Assembly: GCA_003978475.1 (NCBI GenBank)
Contig: QNZR01000100.1
Span: 1-13,722, forward strand
Length of the DNA stretch: 13,722 nt
Direction: 5' to 3'
Origin: Sulfurimonas sp.
Lineage (GTDB): Bacteria; Campylobacterota; Campylobacteria; Campylobacterales; Sulfurimonadaceae
The notes beneath the pieces were generated by a model. It made no database searches and was not told the DNA's origin. It saw only the letters and a list, made by a program, of their open reading frames with translations. This document shows positions 7,353 through 13,688 of this stretch, piece after piece. Position 1 is the stretch's first letter. The number at the start of each line of letters is the position of its first letter. Position numbers and translations under genes: made by a program.

Positions 7353-8718
7353 ATCTATCAATAACCTTCTGAGCACTTTTAAAAATATCCTCAATGTTAA
7401 GCCGTATCCACTGCTTGTCCATCCACTCTTCCGGGCGCACTTCGGTACCTTGTACCAAAACACCAAAGTGCAGATGATCGCCCATAGCATAACCGCTCAT
7501 ACCGGTATTAGCAATTTTCATACCAGCTGACACCTCTTCGTCCACATTCACGTCAACACTCGAACAGTGCCCATAGAGCGTATAAAGCCCCATTCCCAGA
7601 TGAATCACAGGCATATTGCCATACAGCCCGTTATCTCCGGAAAAAACAACTTTACCGGGATTTCGCGTTTTGATTTCACCCATCTGAACCGATGCCAAAT
7701 CCAGACCCAAATGGTACGATTCACTCACCCGTTTGTTCTGATAATAGTAGTAGCGATGATCACCGAAACTGGCAACCTTTTTGCCATTTTTAAGGGGGTA
7801 AAACGGTGTGATTTGCAATCGTTCGACAATCTCTTCGGGAACCTTGGAAGTAATGTTATGAATGAGCGTTTCATTTTTGGCACGAACGTCCTCATTGATG
7901 ATTTTGAAACGTTTAATGCGGTCTGTGACTCCTTGAGTTTCAACAAACTCCTCGGCAAGTTCTGCAATTTTTCCGTCTAAAAAACGATCCTTCAACGTAA
8001 TCTTCGAGGTACGATACGTTTTATTATTCAAGTAAAAAGGAACATATTTTTTCGTTAAGTTTCCTGCCAAATCTTTAGCAATAATATGCATACGAAAATT
8101 TTTCTCTCGTACCGGCCAAGCTACCAAAGAAGCATAATACCCGTCTTTCAGATAGGTTTGCGGATAAAACTTTTTTCCATTGGATGACTCCAAATAGAGA
8201 CTGTTAAGGTTATCGTCGGAAGCCTTAAAAATGACCAATGCCGAGCCACCCTGAGTAATACTGCGACTGTTGGCAATAACACTGACCTGCGGACGTTTTT
8301 TGTCAATAATCATCTTCTTGGTTACTACGGCACGATTCCCTTTAAAAAAGTTCCACTGACTCGCATCACCGGCTTCAATATAAAGCGTCACATCATGCTC
8401 TTTCAGACCGAAAAGACGTTTGGGCGGTTTAATATTGAGCTTAAGCTCTTTATTGGGAGTCACCAACATCTCTTGCGCCAATTCAAAATTCTCTTTTTGT
8501 GTTTTTAAAATGACACGGTATGACAACATGCCGCTTTGATCATTAATCTGAATCGAAAGGGGGTCTTTCAGGTTCCAATACTCACTGTTATGAATGACCA
8601 CTACCGGCTCATCTTGTTCAAAGGTATCTGATACCCCTACATAGATTGCCGCTGCAACAATGACTGCCATAAGCAACTTTGCCATTAGTGCCGATGCATT
8701 ATTTTTTTTTCGTCTCAA
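7348..8718 (-). CDS. Membrane-anchored M23 (LytM-type) peptidoglycan endopeptidase
   Basis: This 456-residue protein has a short basic N-terminus and one membrane segment (about 12-29), then a long periplasmic region and a C-terminal peptidase M23 domain (about 305-425). Seen in the peptidase: HLGLDLA with H336 and D340, LYGHCSS with H384, and GDHLHFGV with H415 and H417. This is the complete set of zinc ligands and catalytic histidines, so it should be an active metalloendopeptidase that cuts peptidoglycan cross-links. The region at about 35-235 looks like beta-sandwich repeats, and about 245-300 is helical. No ATG fits the operon. The TTG at 8716-8718 overlaps the upstream stop (TTGA) and follows GAGGAG by five bases; an internal ATG at 8685 would remove the first 11 residues. 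A related peptidase gene sits beside lpxC in C. jejuni. Confidence 0.9.
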   Translation of the reverse strand: MRRKKNNASALMAKLLMAVIVAAAIYVGVSDTFEQDEPVVVIHNSEYWNLKDPLSIQINDQSGMLSYRVILKTQKENFELAQEMLVTPNKELKLNIKPPKRLFGLKEHDVTLYIEAGDASQWNFFKGNRAVVTKKMIIDKKRPQVSVIANSRSITQGGSALVIFKASDDNLNSLYLESSNGKKFYPQTYLKDGYYASLVAWPVREKNFRMHIIAKDLAGNLTKKYVPFYLNNKTYRTSKITLKDRFLDGKIAELAEEFVETQGVTDRIKRFKIINEDVRAKNETLIHNITSKVPEEIVERLQITPFYPLKNGKKVASFGDHRYYYYQNKRVSESYHLGLDLASVQMGEIKTRNPGKVVFSGDNGLYGNMPVIHLGMGLYTLYGHCSSVDVNVDEEVSAGMKIANTGMSGYAMGDHLHFGVLVQGTEVRPEEWMDKQWIRLNIEDIFKSAQKVIDRS

Positions 8719-9662
8719 CTCATCTCCTCATATAAAATACTCATAATTTCCTCCTCCAAAGCACAAAGGGTTCCATTGGCAATAAATCCGGCAGAATCCC
8801 GATGACCGCCGCCGCCAAAATGTGCCGCCACCGCTGCCACATTGACACTGCCGTCACCGCGCAGTGAACACTTGACACTGCCATGACGACGTTCCCGTAG
8901 CAAGACAGAAACATTGACCGTTGCCAGAGTTTGCGCCCGATGTAGTGCCGCCTCTGCTTCATGAGGCTCGGCACCGGTGTCCGATCGTGTTTGTAAATCG
9001 AGGTGCAGTAGCGCGATACGACCGTCATGACGTAAACGCAGCTGCTCATACAACACCCCCTCAAGCCGTAATGATGCCAAAGAGGTCGTTTGGAACAATG
9101 CTTTGGCAACGCCCCGGGTATCGGCACCGCAACGTAACAATTCCGCTGCCATCTCAAAAGCAGCCGCATCGGTTTTCGTGTGCAAAAAATGTTGCGAATC
9201 ATCTACCAAACCGGCATAGAGCGCCGTTGCCATCTTAGCATTAATGGCAATATGATGTTCCCTGAAAAAATCATACACCATCTGAGTGGTGCTAATGGCA
9301 TTCGTATCAATAACATTATACATACCAAAGCCGCTGTTGCTGGCATGATGGTCAATATTGATGAGTTCACATTCAATATCGGTGCCCAAACGCTCCCTGC
9401 TTCCACAATCAAAACAGATAGCAAGATCCGCCTGACGTGGCATCTGATGTCGAAGTTTATCGAACCAGGGTAACAATGCCAAACGGCGATCAATACGAGG
9501 AGTCGCGCAAAAAAGAGTAAGTTGCTTCTGCTGTCGCAACAAGTACGAATAAAAGGCACTGGCACTCCCCAGCGAGTCGGCATCCGGGTTGACATGTGCC
9601 ATTAGAACAATATGATTGGCACGTTCAATTTTTTCTATCATAACATGATTCATTGCTGCCAT
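8715..9662 (-). CDS. DHH/DHHA1 phosphoesterase, NrnA-like
   Basis: This 315-residue cytoplasmic protein belongs to the RecJ-like DHH superfamily. Seen: motif I HVNPDADSLGS (H23, D27, D29), FDCGSRERLG (D85), the name-giving IDHH (D104, H105, H106), GLVDDSQHF (D154), and the DHHA1 substrate-binding motif GGGGHRDSAGF (283-293). These are the metal-binding residues of an active enzyme. Family knowledge: proteins of this size and layout include NrnA, which breaks down very short RNAs and, in some species, pAp or pGpG. The exact substrate cannot be read from sequence. The first ATG (9660-9662) is taken; in-frame ATGs nine and 21 bases downstream lack a better ribosome-binding site, while GAGGG lies about 10 bases before the first. 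It lies 25 bases after the degenerate GGDEF gene and overlaps the peptidase gene by four bases. Confidence 0.9.
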   Translation of the reverse strand: MAAMNHVMIEKIERANHIVLMAHVNPDADSLGSASAFYSYLLRQQKQLTLFCATPRIDRRLALLPWFDKLRHQMPRQADLAICFDCGSRERLGTDIECELINIDHHASNSGFGMYNVIDTNAISTTQMVYDFFREHHIAINAKMATALYAGLVDDSQHFLHTKTDAAAFEMAAELLRCGADTRGVAKALFQTTSLASLRLEGVLYEQLRLRHDGRIALLHLDLQTRSDTGAEPHEAEAALHRAQTLATVNVSVLLRERRHGSVKCSLRGDGSVNVAAVAAHFGGGGHRDSAGFIANGTLCALEEEIMSILYEEMS

Positions 9663-9687
9663 TATATCAAACCCTCTAAAGGAGTTG

Positions 9688-10545
9688 TTAATAGTTTCGT
9701 TTGCTACGGGCTATTTCACTCTGTTTAAGTTTTTGTGTTGCCTCCAACAACAGATCATCAACACTTTTGCTCTCGCTGCAATGCTCTACAATCACATACT
9801 CAATCACGACGGGAAACTCTTTTTCAATACTCAATTCCGAAGCCCGACGACTGATACGTGATGCATACTCCGAAACCTCTTTGGCACTCTTATGGCTTAG
9901 CATAGCTGCAAAACTATTACCACTCAACCGACCGATAACAGCGTATTCTCTAAATACCGATTTGATAATACCGGCAAACTCTTCAATCAGTTTGTCACCG
10001 GAAAAATACCCGAAGGTCTCGTTGATTTTATGCAATGAGTGAAAATGGAACAGCAGAAGATGTATGGGTATCTGATTGCTGTTGAGCGTATGTAAAAGAT
10101 CGTGGGAATGTTTAAAAAATGTTCGTCGGTTATACAGCCACGTCATAGGATCATAATACGCTAACGCCTCGAGTTCCTTTTTCTCAGAGGCATAAGAAGT
10201 ATGAATATAGACACGACTGGAAAGTTCAATTTGATTAAATGGTCGAAGCACATAATCACACCCGCCACTGCTAAACATTTTTGTAATGAGACTCCTCTGC
10301 GCCGTGTCAAACAAAAATATCACAGGAATACTTATGCTTTGGGTTAGCGATTTGCAAAAGGCAAATCCGGCATCATCATAATTACCATCAATTATGATTA
10401 ATGTTGGCGCTGCCTGTTCAATTGCTTTTTTCGCCATTGAAAATTCATCAAAAAAGGCAATATTATAAGAGTGAAGCATCTGCTGCAACAATTTTCTGTC
10501 CAGATTATTCTGGTTAATCACAATAATATGTGTTGTTGGTTTCAA
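9688..10545 (-). CDS. Receiver domain joined to a degenerate GGDEF domain (probably no cyclase activity)
   Basis: This 285-residue protein combines a receiver-like domain (about 5-118) with a GGDEF-like domain (about 125-280). In the receiver, D53 sits where the phosphorylated aspartate is expected, but the acidic pair is replaced by N11-Q12 and the conserved lysine by R101 (DYVLRPF). In the second domain the helix DPMTWLYNRRTF (132-143) and NETFGYFSGDKLIEEFA are recognisable. However, GGDEF itself reads SGNSF (208-212) and the metal-binding aspartate of the DIDHF strand is H167. Both domains thus lack key catalytic residues, so a sensory, binding or scaffold role is more likely than c-di-GMP synthesis; that is inference. 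The start is probably TTG at 10543-10545. No ATG is available, the ribosome-binding site is weak, and an ATT upstream cannot be excluded. It leads the twelve-gene cluster. Confidence 0.85.
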   Translation of the reverse strand: MKPTTHIIVINQNNLDRKLLQQMLHSYNIAFFDEFSMAKKAIEQAAPTLIIIDGNYDDAGFAFCKSLTQSISIPVIFLFDTAQRSLITKMFSSGGCDYVLRPFNQIELSSRVYIHTSYASEKKELEALAYYDPMTWLYNRRTFFKHSHDLLHTLNSNQIPIHLLLFHFHSLHKINETFGYFSGDKLIEEFAGIIKSVFREYAVIGRLSGNSFAAMLSHKSAKEVSEYASRISRRASELSIEKEFPVVIEYVIVEHCSESKSVDDLLLEATQKLKQSEIARSKRNY

Positions 10546-10571
10546 TTCTTTATCTTTAATATTTTTTCACC

Positions 10572-10577
10572 ATTATA
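10572..10577 (-). promoter_or_regulatory. Predicted -10 element for the long minus-strand gene cluster
   Basis: The minus strand reads TATAAT here, in the context GTACTATAATGG, about 27 bases before the TTG start of the receiver/GGDEF-like gene. There is no recognisable -35 box. A T-rich stretch precedes the -10, which is common for sigma-70-type promoters in Campylobacterota. Confidence 0.55.
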
Positions 10578-10598
10578 GTACAAAAAAATAAATTATGC

Positions 10599-10604
10599 TA
10601 GAAT
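10599..10604 (+). promoter_or_regulatory. Predicted extended -10 element for the malic enzyme gene
   Basis: TAGAAT is preceded by TG one base upstream (TGCTAGAAT), which forms an extended -10 box. Transcription would begin about 20 bases before the ATG at 10631. No clear -35 box is seen. The -35 zone of this promoter covers the -10 box of the divergent promoter. Confidence 0.55.
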
Positions 10605-10630
10605 GCGCAACCCATTTACTAAGGAATGTT

Positions 10631-11908
10631 ATGCCACAACTAACACCCGACGACGCATTAGAATATCACCAAGGCGGTAAACTCGCTATTGAAATTACCA
10701 AACCCTGCGATACCCAACATGACCTCGCCCTTGCCTATACTCCCGGAGTTGCCATCCCCTGCAAGGCTATTGAAACCACACCGGCTAAAGCCTATGATTA
10801 CACGGCCAAAGGCAATTTAGTCGCAGTCATTACCGACGGTTCTGCGGTACTGGGATTGGGAAATATTGGTGCATTGGCAGGAAAACCCGTTATGGAAGGC
10901 AAAGTGGTGCTTTTTAAAAAATTTGCCGATGTCGATGCGTTTGATATTGAACTTAATGTCCATGATATCGACAGCATCGTTGACACCTGTGCTGCTATTT
11001 CCGATGGATTCGGCGGTATTAACCTTGAAGATATTGCCGCCCCAAAATGCTTTGAAATTGAAGCCAAACTGCAACAACGTCTCAAGATTCCGGTCATGCA
11101 TGATGATCAGCACGGAACCGCCATTATTACGGCTGCCGGACTGCTTAATGCTCTGGAGCTTGGCAACAAACGCATTGAAACGGTCAAAATCGTCATCTTG
11201 GGTGCCGGTGCCGCAGGTCTCGCATCGGCAAAAATGTACCGGGATCTGGGAGCACGTCATATTGTCGTTGTTGACAGCAAGGGAATCATCACGACACAGC
11301 GCAATGATCTTAATCCCTACAAACAGGCTGTCGCTATTGAGAGCCGTGATGTCACCCTAAGTGATGCCATGTGCAATGCCGACATGCTTTTAGGGCTGAG
11401 CGGTCCCAATATTGTCACACAGGAGATGGTGCGTTCTATGGCACCCAATCCCGTCATTTTTGCATGTGCCAATCCCGAACCGGAGATTTTACCCGAAGTT
11501 GTCCATGCGATTCGAGATGATGTCATTATGGGAACCGGACGAAGCGACTACCCCAATCAGATTAACAACGTACTGGGTTTTCCCTCGATATTTCGGGGCG
11601 CTCTGGATGTTCGTGCAACCAAAATTACCGAATCAATGAAAATGGCGGCAGCCCGGGCACTGGCGCAACTGGCAAAAGAACCGGTACCTTATTATGTCAA
11701 AGCGGCATACAATCAACCCGATATGGCCTATGGAGCCACGCACGTCATCCCCTCACCATTCAATAAAGAAGTGCTTATCTGGGTGGCATCGGCCGTAGCA
11801 CAAGCCGCTATTGATGACGGCGTGAGCGATGTGAATGATTTTGACATTACGGCATATCAAAAACATCTACGTTCACAAGTTTATCTCGATCATGAATATG
11901 ATGCCTGA
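10631..11908 (+). CDS. Malic enzyme (oxaloacetate-decarboxylating malate dehydrogenase), single-domain form
   Basis: This 425-residue enzyme converts malate to pyruvate and CO2 with reduction of NAD(P). Seen: LAYTPGVA with the catalytic tyrosine Y36, VMEGKVVLFKKFADVDAFDIE with the probable catalytic lysine K91, the metal-binding acidic residues E133-D134 (INLEDIAAPKCFEIE) and D158-D159 (HDDQHGTA), and the Rossmann loop GAGAAG (191-196). D215, at the end of the second Rossmann strand, may favour NAD, but cofactor choice is uncertain. It ends without the phosphotransacetylase-like domain of the long MaeB form. The frame is open from 10595, but the ATG at 10631 has AAGGA at a good distance and gives the usual N-terminus. 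The gene is alone on the plus strand and converges on flhB. In an autotroph or microaerophile it would link the C4 and C3 pools. Confidence 0.95.
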   Translation: MPQLTPDDALEYHQGGKLAIEITKPCDTQHDLALAYTPGVAIPCKAIETTPAKAYDYTAKGNLVAVITDGSAVLGLGNIGALAGKPVMEGKVVLFKKFADVDAFDIELNVHDIDSIVDTCAAISDGFGGINLEDIAAPKCFEIEAKLQQRLKIPVMHDDQHGTAIITAAGLLNALELGNKRIETVKIVILGAGAAGLASAKMYRDLGARHIVVVDSKGIITTQRNDLNPYKQAVAIESRDVTLSDAMCNADMLLGLSGPNIVTQEMVRSMAPNPVIFACANPEPEILPEVVHAIRDDVIMGTGRSDYPNQINNVLGFPSIFRGALDVRATKITESMKMAAARALAQLAKEPVPYYVKAAYNQPDMAYGATHVIPSPFNKEVLIWVASAVAQAAIDDGVSDVNDFDITAYQKHLRSQVYLDHEYDA

Positions 11909-11928
11909 CACACGCATTGGCATATCAG

Positions 11929-12981
11929 TTATCGGTTGTCAATTTTGTAAACATATGCCAGAATTTCCGCCACGGTAACAAACAGAGCTTCGGGAATGGG
12001 CTGATCAATATTGACCTCGTTGTACAGCGCACGTGCCAGCGGAGGATTTTGCACAATATGCACCCGGTGCTCTCTAGCAACTTTTTTAATGTTAACGGCA
12101 ATCGTATTCATGCCCTTTGCAATGACTACCGGAGCGCGATGTTTACTGCCGTCATATTTGACTGCGACGGCATAATGAGTCGGATTGGTAATGACCACAT
12201 CGGCATGAGGTACTTCCGCCATCATTCTCTTTCGAGCAGTCTCCATCTGAATTTGGCGGATTTTTCCTTTAATATGCGGGTCACCTTCCATATTTTTCAT
12301 CTCATCTTTAATCTCCTGTTTGCTCATTTTCAGTTTGTCAAAGTACTGTTTTCTGACAATCACCAGATCAATAAGAGCAAATACCGCTAACACCAGAAGC
12401 ATTACCAAAGCAATAATGATTATTTTGTCTTTTACCCAGTCCAGCTGATCTGTTAGTGGAAACAACGCCACGGTAGGCAGTTCCTGAATAAAGAAAAAGA
12501 AGAACGTAAAGCCTACACCCATTGTCGTCATTGCTTTTAAGGTAATCTTTGCTCCTTCAATCAGTTTTTTAAGTGAGAACAGGTTTCCAAATCCTTTAAT
12601 GGGGTCAAGTTTTTTAAAATCGGGTATGAGAGGTTTTGTCGTAAAAAGAAAGCCAAACTGAGCAAGCCCGCCAATAACACCGGAAATGGCAACCACCAGA
12701 GCCAGAGGAATGGCGATAATCAAAAATTCCATCATCATTGTAAATGCCAGGTCCACCAAACTGCTTTGAGTAATAGGCATGCCTTGCAGTGAAAAAAGAT
12801 AGCGTGATAAACCAAAAAGGCGATCCCCCATAAAACCAAAAAGCATCAGTATCGCCAAAATGGCAAAAAAGAGCGAAATAACACCTGAAGCATCCTGGCT
12901 TTTGGGAACATTCCCCTCTTTTCGAGAATCTTCTATCTTCTTGGGGGTGGGGTCTTCTGTCTTTTCGAGATCATCAGCCAT
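11929..12981 (-). CDS. flhB: Flagellar type III export switch protein FlhB
   Basis: This 350-residue inner-membrane component of the flagellar export gate switches secretion from hook to filament substrates. Seen: a charged N-terminus (EKTEDPTPKKIEDSRKEG) typical of the family; four hydrophobic segments at about 33-52, 78-108, 146-168 and 186-210; and a cytoplasmic C-terminal domain with NPTH at 266-269, where the protein cleaves itself between N266 and P267. RAPVVIAKGMN and PLARALY are also conserved. The ATG at 12979-12981 follows AAGGAAG at six bases. It is not next to other flagellar genes in this window, and only 20 bases separate its stop from the malic enzyme stop. FlhB rather than the related virulence-type SctU is favoured by overall similarity, and its presence implies a flagellated organism. 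Confidence 0.95.
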   Translation of the reverse strand: MADDLEKTEDPTPKKIEDSRKEGNVPKSQDASGVISLFFAILAILMLFGFMGDRLFGLSRYLFSLQGMPITQSSLVDLAFTMMMEFLIIAIPLALVVAISGVIGGLAQFGFLFTTKPLIPDFKKLDPIKGFGNLFSLKKLIEGAKITLKAMTTMGVGFTFFFFFIQELPTVALFPLTDQLDWVKDKIIIIALVMLLVLAVFALIDLVIVRKQYFDKLKMSKQEIKDEMKNMEGDPHIKGKIRQIQMETARKRMMAEVPHADVVITNPTHYAVAVKYDGSKHRAPVVIAKGMNTIAVNIKKVAREHRVHIVQNPPLARALYNEVNIDQPIPEALFVTVAEILAYVYKIDNR

Positions 12982-13025
12982 CTATTGCTTCCTTAGGGTC
13001 AGGTGTCAAATTTTAAATTCAAGAT

Positions 13026-13031
13026 ACTATA
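13026..13031 (-). promoter_or_regulatory. Possible -10 element for flhB
   Basis: The minus strand reads TATAGT (context GCGCTATAGTATC), which would place the transcript start about 38 bases before the flhB ATG. No good -35 box is present and no sigma-54 site is seen, so this is a weak call. Confidence 0.3.
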
Positions 13032-13053
13032 GCGCTCCACATTAGCCAACAAC

Positions 13054-13068
13054 CCCACTTTGAGTGGG
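13054..13068. repeat. Five-pair GC-rich hairpin upstream of flhB
   Basis: CCCAC and GTGGG flank the five-base loop TTTGA; on the minus strand a sixth T-G pair extends the stem. No T-run follows on either strand, so an intrinsic terminator is unlikely. It may be part of a short interspersed repeat or a mobile-element remnant. Confidence 0.4.
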
Positions 13069-13132
13069 AGTTTGCAGGGTGAGTGTTCTATTTGTTCCTT
13101 GTTCGGCATATATCGATATTGTAACTAAAATA

Positions 13133-13361
13133 TTATCTGTTACCAAAGTTGTTAATTGCGGCATTGACTCTGAGTTTATTTCGGACTATGGCTGGTTTTT
13201 TCAGGAGTGTTTCTATCTTTGTTTCTAGGTACGCAGCGACTTTTTGTACATCACAGCTATCAAAGACTTTGATGTAGCCTTCGCAAGTAGGTACTCCAAT
13301 CTTCGCTTCTTTTAAAAAACTGCTCTTCGAGCAACATCTCTATTGACTCGATGGTGGTCAC
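13133..13361 (-). pseudogene. Remnant of DNA-3-methyladenine glycosylase I (tag), frameshifted and truncated
   Basis: Two minus-strand frames together match a central piece of Tag, a DNA repair glycosylase that removes 3-methyladenine. The first frame (13361 down to about 13290) reads TIESIEMLLEEQF, then DWSTYLRR, matching the Tag segment KLFEMICLEG followed by LSWITVLKKR. The second frame (about 13285 down to 13133) reads EGYIKVFDSCDVQKVAAY, then IETLLKKPAIVRNKLRVNAAINN, then FGNR and a stop, matching the helix-hairpin-helix part (E. coli: VERLVQDAGIIRHRGKIQAIIGN). This corresponds to roughly E. coli residues 35-103. The start, the first zinc-binding part and the C-terminus are missing, and the frame changes near 13287. 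The region lies directly downstream of tRNA-Met on the same strand. I matched it from memory of E. coli Tag, without a search. Confidence 0.65.
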
Positions 13362-13389
13362 CGGTATATTTATTTTGATTGTTGATGAA

Positions 13390-13466
13390 TGGTGTCAAGG
13401 GGGGGACTTGAACCCCCGACCCCCGGCTTATGAGACCAGTGCTCTAACCAGCTGAGCTACCGTGAC
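13390..13466 (-). tRNA. tRNA-Met (elongator type), anticodon CAT
   Basis: The 77-base gene includes an encoded CCA (13390-13392). On the minus strand the arms are: acceptor GTCACGG with CCTTGAC, D stem GCTC with GAGC, anticodon stem CTGGT with GCCGG, and T stem GGGGG with CCCCC around TTCAAGT. The anticodon loop is CTCATAA, with CAT at 13430-13432. The initiator's hallmarks are absent: base pair 1-72 is G-C, and there is no row of three G-C pairs in the anticodon stem, so it is the elongator. CAT could also be a tRNA-Ile2 whose C is modified by TilS, but the body resembles elongator Met. One oddity is a C5-U68 mismatch in the acceptor stem. Confidence 0.92.
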
Positions 13467-13486
13467 ACATTTTAAAAGAGAGTGAA

Positions 13487-13492
13487 ATTATA
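13487..13492 (-). promoter_or_regulatory. Predicted -10 element for tRNA-Met
   Basis: The minus strand reads TATAAT (context CCGCTATAATTTC), 20 bases before the first tRNA base. This leaves a leader of roughly 13 bases for RNase P to remove. The -35 region is poorly conserved and A/T-rich. Confidence 0.6.
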
Positions 13493-13516
13493 GCGGAGTT
13501 TCTTTAAACTTCATTG

Positions 13517-13545
13517 AAAGCTGCCTGATGCAACAAAGCTGCCTG
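13517..13545. repeat. Two direct copies of an 11-base repeat
   Basis: AAAGCTGCCTG occurs at 13517-13527 and again at 13535-13545, an 18-base step. It lies between the tRNA-Met promoter and the groES promoter. It may be chance or a regulator-binding pair. Confidence 0.4.
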
Positions 13546-13623
13546 CAACATCCCATTTCAGCGAAAAAACTGCGTATTGCGACACCAATACTAAACATAC
13601 TTTAGCCTAAGTGACTAAAAGAG

Positions 13624-13652
13624 TTGACAATTTACCAAAAGTTAAGTAGAAT
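13624..13652 (+). promoter_or_regulatory. Near-consensus sigma-70 promoter of groES
   Basis: TTGACA (13624-13629) and TAGAAT (13647-13652) are separated by exactly 17 bases. This is the strongest promoter match in the window and fits the high expression expected of groESL. The leader before the ATG is about 30 bases. An imperfect inverted repeat, TTTAG-N9-CTAAA (13601-13619), lies just upstream; no CIRCE or HAIR heat-shock operator is recognisable. Confidence 0.8.
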
Positions 13653-13688
13653 ACCGTTCATAAAAAATTATTTCTTAAAGGATTATTC

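Larger units (their letters stand above)
12982..13389. other. 408-base region upstream of flhB: gene remnant and small repeats, no intact gene
   Basis: Between flhB and tRNA-Met I see no intact coding region. The part next to the tRNA (13133-13361) is the tag remnant. The part next to flhB holds the flhB ribosome-binding site, a possible -10 box, a short motif GGGTCAGGTGTCAAAT (12996-13011), an A/T-rich near-palindrome just after it, and a small hairpin at 13054-13068. Positions 13069-13132 show nothing I recognise. Confidence 0.6.

Noticed and set aside
7567..7980. A 137-residue plus-strand open frame opposite the M23 peptidase
   Set aside because: It is antisense to the conserved zinc motifs of the peptidase and has no start signals or recognisable domain.
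9663..9687. A regulatory hairpin before the DHH phosphoesterase gene
   Set aside because: CCT and AGG near the ribosome-binding site can pair over four bases, but a three-pair stem is too weak to mean anything.
10595..10630. A longer malic enzyme starting at 10595
   Set aside because: That ATG overlaps the predicted -10 box and has no ribosome-binding site; the ATG at 10631 has AAGGA upstream.
11899..11928. A shared terminator between the malic enzyme and flhB
   Set aside because: ATGCC and GGCAT could pair across 12 bases, but the stem is only five pairs and no T-run follows on either strand.
11917..12390. A 157-residue plus-strand open frame opposite flhB, just after the malic enzyme
   Set aside because: It overlaps the conserved FlhB C-terminal domain including NPTH. 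The spacing after the malic enzyme looked tempting, but no ribosome-binding site or family match supports it.
12982..13688. A CRISPR array, toxin-antitoxin pair or prophage end next to the tRNA
   Set aside because: There are no regularly spaced repeats, no small paired genes and no integrase. The only repeats are one 11-base pair and short hairpins.
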